Source: Flavobacteriales bacterium (lineage in GTDB: Bacteria > Bacteroidota > Bacteroidia > Flavobacteriales_D > UBA2798). From it: DNA of 64,000 nucleotides. A model generated the notes under the pieces. The model was given only the letters and a program-made list of their open reading frames with translations, searched no databases and had not been told where the DNA came from. This document shows, piece after piece, positions 55,028-64,000 of this stretch (the first letter of the stretch is position 1; each line of letters starts with the position of its first letter). The position numbers and the translations under genes were made by a program. The stretch lies in NCBI GenBank assembly GCA_019694795.1, contig JAIBBF010000009.1, positions 16,943-80,942 on the forward strand, in the 5' to 3' direction.

Positions 55028-55228
55028 ATGAACACTAGTCACACCGGAACTGTAAAGTTCTTTAATTCAGAAAAAGGCTTCGGCTTTATTCGTCACGATG
55101 ACAATGCAACTGAAACATTCGTGCACAAGACCGGCCTGAAACATGACGTTCAACAAAATGATCGCGTACGTTTCGACCTTGAACAAGGTAGAAAAGGTAT
55201 GATTGCAGTTAATGTTGAAAAGATCTGA
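55028..55228 (+). CDS. cold-shock domain protein
   Basis: A 66-residue single cold-shock domain: GTVKFFNSEKGFGFI contains the RNP1 motif (16-21) and ETFVHKTGL the RNP2 motif (about 29-36). It binds single-stranded RNA/DNA and melts RNA structure at low temperature. The length is normal for CspA-type proteins. The Ser normally after FVH is Lys-Thr here, a mild change. It has its own long leader and terminator. Confidence 0.95.
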   Translation: MNTSHTGTVKFFNSEKGFGFIRHDDNATETFVHKTGLKHDVQQNDRVRFDLEQGRKGMIAVNVEKI

Positions 55229-55245
55229 TCGTAATTTGACCCTTC

Positions 55246-55277
55246 AAAAAGCCGTCTCCATTCGGGCCGGCTTTTTT
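55246..55277. terminator. bidirectional intrinsic terminator
   Basis: AAAAAGCCG pairs with CGGCTTTTT around a 13-base loop, with a T run on the plus strand and the complement A run serving the minus strand. It lies between the cold-shock stop and the stop of the convergent FnIII-containing gene. Confidence 0.85.
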
Positions 55278-57163
55278 CATTTATAATCTTCCACTTCGGC
55301 AGACCATTGTACAGCGCCATCCGAGTGAATGACCTTTACCCGATAAACATATTTTTCACCGGGGTGAAGATCACGATCAATAAAATCGATTTTCGACGTT
55401 TTAACTATTTTACAAATCTGCCAGTTCGGTTCTGCAGCTCTTCGCTTATACAAAACCAATTCCCGCGCATTCTGATCGCCCGATTCAATTGAAACAAGCG
55501 TTGAGCCCGCCCGCTTTTGAACATGAATAAAAACCGGGAATACAGCAGGACGAGCAGGAGCAACAAACAGGGTGTCGGATACACTTTTTCTACCGGAATT
55601 ATTTTTACTCATCAACACCAATCGAGTACTCGATTTACCGGTAAAAAGACTTTGTGGAAGACTTAATGATTCTGAATAAACATCCAGAATTTTTGGTCCT
55701 GCTTCATTGATTAAAAACAAATAATTCCTTGCAGACCAATCCATAGCAAACTCAAGAAAAAGGGAATCATTCTTTTCTGTTTTTCTTTTCCAAATGGGCT
55801 TTATTGGTGCTTGCGAAGACCGAAACGGGAGAAAGAGTTCGTACGATGGACAAGAAGCATTTCTGTTTACATCAACAGCTGAAACAGAAAAATAATAATT
55901 GCGCGCCAGCTGATTTTTGTAGGGAGAAAAATTAAAAAAGGTATCCGTAATAATATCCCTGCTCAGCTCCTGCCATTCTTCCTTTTGAGAATAACGTATA
56001 AAAATACGGTAACCATATAAATCGGATGCCAAAGGTTTATTCCACCATAAATGGATTAAACTATCCTGCTGAATTTCTCCATTCAAATCATCAACCATGG
56101 GAGGCGGACCATCATCGGGTCGAAATACATACACCGAATTTGAAAACAATGTGTCTCCGCTTTCCCGAATCCAGCACCAGGTGAAATAAGCAGAATGTTC
56201 ATTGGGGCTGAGCGCTGGAAAACCAGAAAACATTTCGGCTGTGAAATCCGAAGATTTTCGTTTTAACCAAAAGGATTTCTTCACCCATAAAGGTAAATTC
56301 TGTTGATTTAATTCCAGGTTTAAACGATTGCCCTCCAGCTTCCAGGATTTTATTTCCGGATACAGCGTGTCGTTTTCATAACAGACACAGGATTTAATCA
56401 ATTCACCTTCCGATTGCGTACCGAAAGAGGTTCTTCCCTTTAAACGATAAAATCGTCGTCCAAACAATTGAGCGGTATCACTAATCCAATGGTGTTTTTG
56501 CTGATTAAGCGAAACCAGTGGACGTTGAAACAAATTTTCCCAGTGAAGAGAATCCAACGAATATTGCAAATCCCAATAGGGAAATCCTTCATTAGCAAAT
56601 TCAATTCGTGTAGTTTTCCGGAAGCATGTCGCCCTAAAATCCGGTAATTTAGTTTCCGCTTGTTCATGAGGATTCACCTTTTCTATAAAGGCTTGCTCGC
56701 CGGAATAACGAGAGGTTAATCGAATTTGAAACGTGTTTATATCCTCCGGCATTTTCACTTTTATCCCCAAGGCCATAGCACGAAACAAAACGGAATCTGC
56801 GTCGCACAACAGTAAAACTAATCCTGCCAGATTTTTTTCTTTTTGCAAATCTTTTAATTCAGGTTCATCAATAAATTTTTTAAGGAATAAAAATTCCTTT
56901 TCCCGCAATGAATCATTCGACATCTGAAAAGCGGAAAGATCAGGAAGTACAGATTCTGTATAAATACGTTTTTGTGATTCTGTATGGATGAATTCCAATA
57001 AAAATCCGGCTCGGATGTATTGACGGGCATGGACATAATTCTCCGGGACCCACCTGAAAATAATTTCATCTTTCTTTACTAAATAGCTGAAATGAAGTTG
57101 CGCGTTGAGGGTTGAAAAGAGATTCAAGCCCAGTACGACTACGATAGAAATTATTTTTTTCAT
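55277..57163 (-). CDS. secreted protein with fibronectin-type-III-like domains, unknown
   Basis: A 628-residue exported protein (signal peptide about 1-21, FSTLNAQ). At least one FnIII-like module is readable at about 365-460: DSLIHLWWNKPLASDLYGYRIFIRYSQKEEWQEL...NYYFSVSAVDVNRN. Similar stretches occur at about 195-250 and in the C-terminal GEKYVYRVKVIHSDGAVQW. No catalytic motif is seen. Its ATG overlaps the stop of the 927-residue gene (ATGA), so the two are translationally coupled and probably form one functional unit. There is no T9SS sorting domain, so it is probably periplasmic or on the outer membrane by other means. Confidence 0.75.
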   Translation of the reverse strand: MKKIISIVVVLGLNLFSTLNAQLHFSYLVKKDEIIFRWVPENYVHARQYIRAGFLLEFIHTESQKRIYTESVLPDLSAFQMSNDSLREKEFLFLKKFIDEPELKDLQKEKNLAGLVLLLCDADSVLFRAMALGIKVKMPEDINTFQIRLTSRYSGEQAFIEKVNPHEQAETKLPDFRATCFRKTTRIEFANEGFPYWDLQYSLDSLHWENLFQRPLVSLNQQKHHWISDTAQLFGRRFYRLKGRTSFGTQSEGELIKSCVCYENDTLYPEIKSWKLEGNRLNLELNQQNLPLWVKKSFWLKRKSSDFTAEMFSGFPALSPNEHSAYFTWCWIRESGDTLFSNSVYVFRPDDGPPPMVDDLNGEIQQDSLIHLWWNKPLASDLYGYRIFIRYSQKEEWQELSRDIITDTFFNFSPYKNQLARNYYFSVSAVDVNRNASCPSYELFLPFRSSQAPIKPIWKRKTEKNDSLFLEFAMDWSARNYLFLINEAGPKILDVYSESLSLPQSLFTGKSSTRLVLMSKNNSGRKSVSDTLFVAPARPAVFPVFIHVQKRAGSTLVSIESGDQNARELVLYKRRAAEPNWQICKIVKTSKIDFIDRDLHPGEKYVYRVKVIHSDGAVQWSAEVEDYK

Positions 57164-59943
57164 TGCGTCTGAATCTGACAGTTTTCTCCCAATTCCATAT
57201 TTAATTCAAGATCTCCGCGAATCACTGATAGAATTTCATATTCACAACGAACTGCGCCATGAAGCCAGGTAGGGTGTGGTAATCTTCCTTCCAATAGCGC
57301 TGCCACATTTCCACTGAGAATAATGAGATCGAAATCGTGACCGGAAAATTCTCCTTTTACCCCAATGTTTCCCTGTAAAAAAGCATAAAGTCTCCCTTCA
57401 ATAATTTTACCGTTCCAACCCACACGATCCGTGGACCCACTGCAATGCGCTGAGGCCCCAAAATCCGCCATCATCATGTCGAACCCTGCTCCATAGGAAA
57501 AGCTTCCGTATACCGTGAAAAAATCCCAACCTACCTCGCGATACATTCCTCCACCCAGACTCATCCCCATAGCAACACCACTTGCATCTTCCAGTGCCTG
57601 CGGATTACGCATTGCATCCAGTTGGTTGGAGCTGACTAATGGCTGAACTAAAGAAGGAACCGGTGCCATAGGTTCGAGGTTTTTACCCATAAGAAAATAG
57701 GCATTGGCAGAAGCAAAGTTCAACACATTCACCTGTGCCGGCTGCGTGGGACGACCAATTGCAACGCTCCAATTCTGCGGATCAAAATGCATATGAACCG
57801 ATGCATTCCCCTGTACGGCATTAGGCACCCGCAACGAAGCCTGCATGGATGCATCAAATGTTTTTTCCGGAACATCATACAGCAAGGAAACCGTACCATA
57901 AACCGAGGCCGGTTTTTGTTGTCGCTCTGCTACAGAAGATAAAAAATATCCATTCCCATTGAGTGAAACCTGATCTAAACCTCCGTTCGAATTAAATGCC
58001 ACTTCCAGCATCACATCGCCATTGAAAGATTTTTCATTGGGAGAAAAGGCTAGTCCTGCCCCCGCTCTAAAAATGGTTCCATATCCGGGATCAGGAAAAT
58101 AAAGTTGTGTTCGCGGTGTGGCAGGCGGATTATAAAGCACAAGATTACTCTGCGCGGCATTGGTCCTGGTAGGCCGCATCTTATGAGACACTCCTCCAAT
58201 TAGCCGGTTTATGATTAATGGTGTTGTTCCAATGGGAATATGTACCGGAACAAAAGCATCCAGTGCGAAATACCTAAAGGTGGATGTTCCAAAGCAAGCC
58301 TGAAGCGACAAGGGAGATTCGATGACATTCGGAATTTTTACATCGAGCTGACCAAAAAATCCTCTCCCATAATCCGGATCGTTCCGAAAAAAACGCAAGC
58401 TTCCATCCATCGAAAAAGCCTGCGTATGTGCAGCAAGGAATAAGTCATCTAAATAAACACCATCAAAACGATAATTACCTCCCTCTACCCTTGAACGAAT
58501 TTCCATTCGCGCAGAAGAGGAAACACCTGTTACTTCATCATTCCCCAACTGGAATAAAACATGCATCCCTACTGCAGGAGCGCCATTCGGAGCAATAAAA
58601 ACACCAATGGAATCTATGCTCACCGGATAATTGGCAAAGGAGGGTTGCCGATCGCTATAACCGAAATATCCACCAGAAATATAAGGGGCTAGTGTGGTAA
58701 ACCGGAGTTGATTAAAATCTATTTTACCACTTGAAAAATCCTGGTCGCCAAATTCAATTTTCCCATTCAGCAGAAGTTCAGGTTTAAATTTCCCATTGAA
58801 TCGAATGACCGAAATGGAGGAACTGGAATAAATTTCAGTTGTAGCATTAAACGCATGAAGCCTGACATTTTCTGCAGGGTTCAAACTAAAATTATAGTTG
58901 ATGTTGTGATTATTATCTTCTAACAGCAAAGCATGAAATTGAAGACGATTGCTGCTGTCGAAAAGAGGGACGTCTATTTCACCATCCATTTCGCCGCCGT
59001 AAAACCGGTTTTGTTGAATATGGATGGCCAGTTTATCAATGGAAAAACGCCAGCCGGACATATCTCCCTTTTGATTTCCCATAAAATTTTCCGCAGAAAA
59101 AATTCCGCAAATACCCGATTCATCCATTAATACATTGCTTGCCGTAAACGTGGTGGGATTGTCATTGTGATTAAACTCCCGTGGCATGCTAATTTGTAAT
59201 TGACGAAGAAAAAATCCGGTCCACCAATTCGATTTTTCTCCCTGATAATTGAGGGGGAAAATCATGCTGGGATGATTCATGTTTTGACTAAGATCCAGCA
59301 CGGCTTCCGTTACGGAAAATTTCCAGTCTTCCATTCCTTTCAGGGTAAAAGGACTCAACTGAATTCCTGCAATAAGTGAATTCAAATCCTGACCATAAAA
59401 TGTAAACGATGCTTCCACCTGATCTTTACCATCGGTTGGTATGAGGACTGAAGTTGAAAACCGTACGACTCCATGCAGATGTATACCCGAAAATCCATTG
59501 CAATCCCATTCCACCCAATTGGATCCGTCCGCCGCCAATGTCAGTTGCCGGTCTTCTCCCCAGTCGATTTGGTGCTCCGAAACTAACATCAATCGCGATC
59601 CGGTTCCACCCGCAATTCCGGCTGGTGTAAATGAAACATTTTTCGCAGCAAAAGCCATCTTATGATCCGTTCCGGGAAATTCAACGGCCATATAGGCATG
59701 GAATCGGGCATCCTGAGGAAAAAAACGAGCACTGTCCACCGCAATTACATAGCGTGCTCCCCCAATCTCGCGGACAATTCCGACAGGTAAATGATGCAAG
59801 GAGTTTTCACTTAGTGATCCAATGTATTTTTCCTGAGAAACAACCTGAGTGGTCGTCTCAATCACCTGCGCATAAGAAAGCTCCTGCGCAAGCAGATTCT
59901 CACTGAGCAGACATGAAAAAAGAAAAAGGGTCCTTAAAAACAT
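57160..59943 (-). CDS. large secreted beta-rich protein, unknown
   Basis: A 927-residue exported protein with signal peptide (about 1-19, SENLLAQ). The mature region is rich in Gly, Asn, Phe and alternating hydrophobics, with recurring blocks such as LDALVSIDSIGVFIAPNGAPAVGMHVLF-like and FDGVYLDDLFLAAHTQAFSMDGSLRFF. It looks like a long beta-solenoid or layered beta protein. No domain recognised and no T9SS tail. The next gene (FnIII-like) begins inside its stop codon. The pair is isolated from other envelope genes, downstream of RidA by 81 bases. I cannot assign a function. Confidence 0.7.
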   Translation of the reverse strand: MFLRTLFLFSCLLSENLLAQELSYAQVIETTTQVVSQEKYIGSLSENSLHHLPVGIVREIGGARYVIAVDSARFFPQDARFHAYMAVEFPGTDHKMAFAAKNVSFTPAGIAGGTGSRLMLVSEHQIDWGEDRQLTLAADGSNWVEWDCNGFSGIHLHGVVRFSTSVLIPTDGKDQVEASFTFYGQDLNSLIAGIQLSPFTLKGMEDWKFSVTEAVLDLSQNMNHPSMIFPLNYQGEKSNWWTGFFLRQLQISMPREFNHNDNPTTFTASNVLMDESGICGIFSAENFMGNQKGDMSGWRFSIDKLAIHIQQNRFYGGEMDGEIDVPLFDSSNRLQFHALLLEDNNHNINYNFSLNPAENVRLHAFNATTEIYSSSSISVIRFNGKFKPELLLNGKIEFGDQDFSSGKIDFNQLRFTTLAPYISGGYFGYSDRQPSFANYPVSIDSIGVFIAPNGAPAVGMHVLFQLGNDEVTGVSSSARMEIRSRVEGGNYRFDGVYLDDLFLAAHTQAFSMDGSLRFFRNDPDYGRGFFGQLDVKIPNVIESPLSLQACFGTSTFRYFALDAFVPVHIPIGTTPLIINRLIGGVSHKMRPTRTNAAQSNLVLYNPPATPRTQLYFPDPGYGTIFRAGAGLAFSPNEKSFNGDVMLEVAFNSNGGLDQVSLNGNGYFLSSVAERQQKPASVYGTVSLLYDVPEKTFDASMQASLRVPNAVQGNASVHMHFDPQNWSVAIGRPTQPAQVNVLNFASANAYFLMGKNLEPMAPVPSLVQPLVSSNQLDAMRNPQALEDASGVAMGMSLGGGMYREVGWDFFTVYGSFSYGAGFDMMMADFGASAHCSGSTDRVGWNGKIIEGRLYAFLQGNIGVKGEFSGHDFDLIILSGNVAALLEGRLPHPTWLHGAVRCEYEILSVIRGDLELNMELGENCQIQTQ

Positions 59944-60024
59944 AGGACCCCAAAACTATTGGAAAAAAATACCGATTCGGAAAATAAAAAAAGCGGAAGT
60001 TAAGATTCGGACAATTCAATAAAA

Positions 60025-60456
60025 TCAATCGATCGTGGCAATAACTTTCAGCTCAATGGCAATGGGTGTTGGCAATGCATTAATTTCAACGGTGGTACGG
60101 CAAGGTTGATTGTCCTTAAAATAATCCGCATACACTTTGTTGAAGGTTCTGAAGTCGCGTTTCATGTTAACGAGGAACACCGTTACATCCACAATTTTAT
60201 CCCAGGAAGAACCTGAATCTTCAAGCACTGCTTTTACATTGTTAAAAACGGAATGCACCTGCGCTTCGAAATCGAATTCTGCAAAATTTCCATTGTGATC
60301 AAGCTTTAATCCCGGAACATCCGAATCGTTGGCATTGGAATTGGCCACACGGGGACCCACACCGCTGAGGAATAATAAATTCCCAACCCGGCGGGCATGA
60401 GGATATAAACCAACCGGTTTTGGTGCATTAGAGGAAGAAATACGCTGATCGGACAT
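60025..60456 (-). CDS. RidA/YjgF-family enamine/imine deaminase
   Basis: A 143-residue RidA-like protein: YPHARRVGNLLFLSGVGPR, FDFEAQVHSVFNNVKAVLEDSGSSWDKIVDVTVFLVNMKRDF, YADYFKDNQPCRTTVEINALPTPIAIELKVIA. The Arg before TTVE (PCRTTVE) and the C-terminal Glu are the RidA active-site residues. The inserted segment after VGPR is longer than in the core RidA group and recalls 2-aminomuconate-deaminase-type members. It therefore may hydrolyse a specific imine rather than act as a general scavenger. Confidence 0.88.
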   Translation of the reverse strand: MSDQRISSSNAPKPVGLYPHARRVGNLLFLSGVGPRVANSNANDSDVPGLKLDHNGNFAEFDFEAQVHSVFNNVKAVLEDSGSSWDKIVDVTVFLVNMKRDFRTFNKVYADYFKDNQPCRTTVEINALPTPIAIELKVIATID

Positions 60457-60546
60457 AATTCAATTTTTTCCAAAATACGTCAATAATTTCCGAATAGAAA
60501 AATCGGCAAGTCGGCAATCGTTTCATTTTCTGATTATATTTAAATC

Positions 60547-61347
60547 ATGAAATATTTATCCCTGATTTTTAGCGCTTCGCTATTGGTGTTTTCCTCTTGT
60601 GGAAATGAAAAACCGGAAGCAGAACAAGAAAAAAGTCCTGTTGAGGATTCAGTCGCAAAAGAATCTTACGTCTGGCCGGCTGAAATTGACACCTTGCTAC
60701 ATTCTTTCCCGCTGTTGCAGGATTCCATCATTCACATTGATTCGACGCTAATCCGGAATATTGAAAATAAGGACACCATTACCGGTGATGAAATCCGCTT
60801 TCTTTCGGCAAATTATCACAGCAATACCTTGTTTAGTTTTCAGAAATACAGTTTGGAAAATTATTTAGAAATGGATAGCATTATTGCTAATGGTCATTAT
60901 GATGAATACCTCGAGCACATCGATATCGGCAACACCAAATACGTTAACGGAAAAAAACTTTTTTATCACCCGCTGGGTGATTCTTGTTTACTGTTCTTTT
61001 GGGCCATTCATTACCGCACCTATGAGGCTTGTCCCTGGGGCGAAGGCACCTATATTTTCATGACCAATGCCTATGCCGGTCGCATTTGCGAAACCATCTG
61101 TATTGGATTAGAGGATGCAGGTGGCGACCCTCCTGTGGCGGGATCTACTGATCGTTATGCGGAGCTGATGAGTGACGGACTTATTCGTATTCGTCAGCGG
61201 GACATTGGCGATGAGGACATGGATCAACCCAAGGTGGAACTTACCGAAGGTGAATTTGAATTTAAACTGGAAGGCGTCAAGATTAAAAGTGTAAAAGAAA
61301 ATCCGGGTAAAGCCAAAATGGTACCCCGCAAATCAGTAGGATATTGA
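60547..61347 (+). CDS. hypothetical lipoprotein
   Basis: A 266-residue predicted lipoprotein with lipobox LLVFSSCGN (Cys19) and an Asp/Glu/Ser linker. The folded part has LFYHPLGDSCLLFFWAIHYRTYEACPWGEGTYIFMTNAYAG and six cysteines including CPW, CETIC. No family recognised. A near-consensus TATATTTA sits four bases before the ATG. It precedes another unknown lipoprotein by about 85 bases. Confidence 0.7.
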   Translation: MKYLSLIFSASLLVFSSCGNEKPEAEQEKSPVEDSVAKESYVWPAEIDTLLHSFPLLQDSIIHIDSTLIRNIENKDTITGDEIRFLSANYHSNTLFSFQKYSLENYLEMDSIIANGHYDEYLEHIDIGNTKYVNGKKLFYHPLGDSCLLFFWAIHYRTYEACPWGEGTYIFMTNAYAGRICETICIGLEDAGGDPPVAGSTDRYAELMSDGLIRIRQRDIGDEDMDQPKVELTEGEFEFKLEGVKIKSVKENPGKAKMVPRKSVGY

Positions 61348-61407
61348 TTCTTTATTTTTTGCCGTCCTCCAGCCATCAAACGCTGAAACGGGGCTTTCTT
61401 ATTTAGC

Positions 61408-61415
61408 TATATTTG
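61408..61415 (+). promoter_or_regulatory. candidate -7 element for the 400-residue lipoprotein gene
   Basis: TATATTTG is an exact TAnnTTTG match, 18 bases before ATG 61434. It overlaps the alternative TTG start at 61413, so it supports the ATG. No good -33 box is visible. Confidence 0.4.
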
Positions 61416-61433
61416 CATCCAAGAGATTTATTT

Positions 61434-62615
61434 ATGTCCATTCAACACACCCTCGCCGGAATTGCTTCGGCATGTATTATTTTATCTTCCTGCACTTCTT
61501 CTACCAACGAGAATAAAACTGAAAAAACAGAGGTAAAGGACAGCGTTAAAATTGAAGCAGAGCCCAAAAAACAATTGGCCTTTGATACGCTCCTCACCGA
61601 TGCCTCGCGTTTTATTGCGGGTATGCCAACACATAAATACCTCAAAGAAGAACAAGCAGCAGAATATTATTCTGAACATAAAACATTTACCGATGAGTCC
61701 TGGAAAATTACGCAGGACAGCATGATTAATCCGGTTCAGAAATGGTGCGCTGATAATAAAATTCAGGACCAGCGCGATTCGTTATTGTGTTTTTATCCCT
61801 TATCGGGACCCGATTTTTTATTCGGTAACGCTTTCTTTCCAACGGCAGATCACTTTGTGATGTTAGGTCTGGAACCACGTGGAAACATGGTCGATTTTCG
61901 CGAATTAAAAGAAGCAGAAATAATAAAATACCTGAGCGGAATTCGTCAGAGTATGAAATACATCAACAGCCGAGGATATTTTGTTACCTCACACATGTCG
62001 TCGGATTTCACAAAAGCGCATTTGAACGGCATGCTGCACATGATGTTGTATATGATGGCAAGAACCAATCACGCCATTGTTGATATTTACAATGTAAAAA
62101 TTGATTCAACCGGAAAAGCAATACGCTTGGCAGAAGGAGAAAAATACACAGGCGATTCTCCGCTTGCTGTTAAAATAGAATTTTTATCGCCCGACGGAAC
62201 GGAATTAAGAGATGCGTATTATTTTAAAATGAATGCAGCCGACGATTACCTGTTGAAACATACTGAATTTGAAACCTTCGTAAATGGTTTTGGTCACCGT
62301 GTTTCCTATATGAAATCCGCTTCCTGTGTTTTACAAAATACCCCATTTTCTGTAATGCGGAAATTGGTATTGAATTCAGACAAAGTATTGCAGGATGATA
62401 CTGGTGTTCCGTATAAATATTTTCTCGACGACAGTACGTTTTCAATTTCCTTATACGGAACGTATAGTCAAACCATCGATGATCTGGACTGGTGTATGCA
62501 AAAACAGCTGAAAAAAGATCTTGAGGCATCCAAACATTATGGCAACCTTCCATTCAAAATTTCCTACAATGGAAATTACGGCGAAGGGATGATGATCTGG
62601 GCGGTTAAAAAGTAA
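61434..62615 (+). CDS. hypothetical lipoprotein
   Basis: A 393-residue predicted lipoprotein with lipobox CIILSSC (Cys21) and a Lys/Glu/Thr linker. A folded domain (about 55-393) follows, with FYPLSGPDFLFGNAFFPTADHFVMLGLEPRG, AHLNGMLHMMLYMMARTNHAIVD and SCVLQNTPFSVMRKLVLNSDKVLQDDTGVPYKYF. I cannot name the family. ATG 61434 is chosen over TTG 61413 because a promoter -7 box covers the latter. It ends 6 bases before the HrpB gene. Confidence 0.72.
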   Translation: MSIQHTLAGIASACIILSSCTSSTNENKTEKTEVKDSVKIEAEPKKQLAFDTLLTDASRFIAGMPTHKYLKEEQAAEYYSEHKTFTDESWKITQDSMINPVQKWCADNKIQDQRDSLLCFYPLSGPDFLFGNAFFPTADHFVMLGLEPRGNMVDFRELKEAEIIKYLSGIRQSMKYINSRGYFVTSHMSSDFTKAHLNGMLHMMLYMMARTNHAIVDIYNVKIDSTGKAIRLAEGEKYTGDSPLAVKIEFLSPDGTELRDAYYFKMNAADDYLLKHTEFETFVNGFGHRVSYMKSASCVLQNTPFSVMRKLVLNSDKVLQDDTGVPYKYFLDDSTFSISLYGTYSQTIDDLDWCMQKQLKKDLEASKHYGNLPFKISYNGNYGEGMMIWAVKK

Positions 62616-62621
62616 ACATCG

Positions 62622-64000
62622 ATGCAGCAACTGCCGGTATTCGAAATAACAGATCAACTAAAAACTTCGTTATCGGAACATCCCATTGTTATTCTTCAGG
62701 CTCCTCCGGGTGCCGGTAAGAGTACCGGATTACCCTTAAAGCTCCTTCAGGAAACCTGGCTACAAGGAAAGAAAATCCTGATGCTGGAACCCCGCCGCAT
62801 TGCTGCGCGGAATGTGGCCTTGCGTTTGGCGGAACAACTCCATGAAGAAATCGGAGAGCAAATAGGTTATCGCGTCCGTTTCGAAAATAAGGTTAGTGCA
62901 AAAACAAAACTGGAAATCCTTACCGAAGGAATTTTAACGCGCATGCTGCAACAGGACAATGCACTTGAACATGTTGGTCTCGTAATATTCGACGAGTTTC
63001 ATGAACGAAGTTTACATGCGGATCTTGCTTTCACCCTGTGCAGAGAAATACAATCTGTTTTAAGAGACGATTTACGCATACTCATCATGAGTGCAACACT
63101 CGATGGGAAAGAATTATCTTCTCAATTAAATGATGCTCCTGTAATTGTTAGCGAAGGCAGACAATTTCCCGTTACCATAAATTACCGTGAATCGGATGAA
63201 AAAATTTCGATTGCAGAAAATGTGGTTAAAACCATTCGCATTGCACTCAACGAAACCAGCGGCGACATCCTCGCATTTCTTCCCGGAAGTGGTGATATCC
63301 ACCGGGCACAACAAATGCTGGAAGAACAGTTAACAGGAATCAGTGTACAAGCCTTGTATGGCGATCTATCGTTCGATAAGCAACAAGCAGCATTGCTACC
63401 CGACAAAAACGGCAGAAGAAAAGTTGTATTAGCTACCAGCATTGCCGAAACCAGTTTAACCATTCAGGGAATTACAACTGTGGTTGATTCGGGTTATTCG
63501 CGCATTCCCCGTTTTGATCACAAAAGCGGATTTACAAAATTAGAAACGGTACCTGTTTCGAAAGATACAGCAGATCAACGTGCAGGAAGAGCAGGACGAT
63601 TGGGTCCCGGCACTTGTTATCGCTTATGGAATGCAGCAAAACATTTACAATTAGCTGAGAAACGAAAACCGGAAATTCTGGAAGCAGATTTTGCTCCCAC
63701 CTTACTGGAAATATATCACTGGGGTGAAAGCAATGTGGAGCAGTTAAAATGGATTACTCCTCCACCACCTGCCTCCGTTTCATTGGCAAAAAAAGTACTC
63801 ATTGCATTGCAGGCCATTGAAGGAAATAAAATTACGGCAGAAGGGAAACATTTATTTTCCTTTCCCACTCATCCGCGTATTGCTCATCTTTTGCATCAGT
63901 CGCACAAACATCAATTAACTTCACTCGCTTCCGATGTTGCCGCACTTCTGGAAGAAAAAGATCCGCTCAGCAAAATGAATGAGGCCGATATTTCTCTTCG
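62622..64000 (+). CDS. hrpB: ATP-dependent helicase HrpB, 5' part (cut by window end)
   Basis: The frame from ATG 62622 is open to the window edge (459 codons visible). It carries the DEAH-helicase motifs APPGAGKSTGLPL (I), EPRRIAARNVA (Ia), DEFHERS (II), MSATLDG (III), ATSIAETSLTI (V) and DQRAGRAGRLGPGTCYRL (VI). The order and spacing are those of HrpB-type helicases of about 800 residues. It probably unwinds RNA or RNA-DNA structures; the cellular role is poorly defined. The C-terminal half lies outside the window. Confidence 0.93.
   Translation, partial: MQQLPVFEITDQLKTSLSEHPIVILQAPPGAGKSTGLPLKLLQETWLQGKKILMLEPRRIAARNVALRLAEQLHEEIGEQIGYRVRFENKVSAKTKLEILTEGILTRMLQQDNALEHVGLVIFDEFHERSLHADLAFTLCREIQSVLRDDLRILIMSATLDGKELSSQLNDAPVIVSEGRQFPVTINYRESDEKISIAENVVKTIRIALNETSGDILAFLPGSGDIHRAQQMLEEQLTGISVQALYGDLSFDKQQAALLPDKNGRRKVVLATSIAETSLTIQGITTVVDSGYSRIPRFDHKSGFTKLETVPVSKDTADQRAGRAGRLGPGTCYRLWNAAKHLQLAEKRKPEILEADFAPTLLEIYHWGESNVEQLKWITPPPPASVSLAKKVLIALQAIEGNKITAEGKHLFSFPTHPRIAHLLHQSHKHQLTSLASDVAALLEEKDPLSKMNEADISL

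Overview
The window looks like an ordinary chromosomal segment of a Bacteroidota bacterium, probably Flavobacteriia-like or a close relative. The evidence is: promoters of the TTTG-N19-TAnnTTTG type; type IX secretion (T9SS) C-terminal sorting domains on three secreted proteins; SprB-like repeats; DUF4270, DUF2723 and YHYH family proteins; the Bacteroidota-style long IleS; a short DksA-like protein; and many signal-peptide lipoproteins with few recognisable Shine-Dalgarno sites. I see no insertion sequence, prophage, integron, CRISPR array or rRNA. There is one tRNA, Gln(UUG).

Layout. 1-3.3 kb (minus): a tight operon panC-panD-flippase-hldE C-terminal type-YkgJ-next gene (cut by the window edge), joining CoA precursor synthesis to LPS heptose activation. 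3.4-8.2 kb (plus): a short GlgA-like protein, a DUF4270 lipoprotein, glmS, and a lipoprotein with a methyltransferase fold. 8.2-14.7 kb: a T9SS-secreted LamG protein, a TM2 protein, small lipoproteins (one DUF4349) and a CHAD protein. 14.7-19.4 kb (minus): rimP-nusA-infB, with a clear promoter, a leader hairpin that looks like an attenuator, and a strong terminator. 19.4-26.1 kb (minus): a MORN/YwqK repeat protein, a LysE exporter, a polysaccharide deacetylase and a DUF2723 membrane glycosyltransferase-like protein. 26.2-31.4 kb (plus): tRNA-Gln, a small STAS-like protein, a GH3-like/beta-lactamase fusion and a GH3-auxin-type acyl-adenylating enzyme. 31.4-41 kb (mostly minus): a TonB-dependent receptor, the ileS-DksA/H1-like-lspA operon, and an AAA ATPase with a near-perfect promoter. 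41.3-45.1 kb (plus): a three-gene MbnP/diheme peroxidase/YHYH module. 45.2-49.8 kb (minus): a large gliding-associated T9SS protein and an OmpA-family protein. 49.9-55.2 kb (plus): DUF3820, an unusual radical SAM protein, dCMP deaminase, CtpA-like protease and cold-shock protein. 55.3-60.5 kb (minus): a translationally coupled pair of large secreted proteins of unknown function, and RidA. 60.5-64 kb (plus): two orphan lipoproteins and the start of an HrpB helicase.

The best candidates for something undescribed are: the MbnP-peroxidase-YHYH module with a T9SS-anchored partner; the coupled secreted pair at 55.3-59.9 kb; a GH3 glycosidase-like domain that has lost its nucleophile but is fused to an intact-looking serine hydrolase; a DksA-like domain carrying a histone-H1-like tail; a radical SAM enzyme with CX4CX2C spacing; and the rimP leader hairpin. 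Everything here was read by eye. Family assignments rest on remembered motifs, not on database searches.
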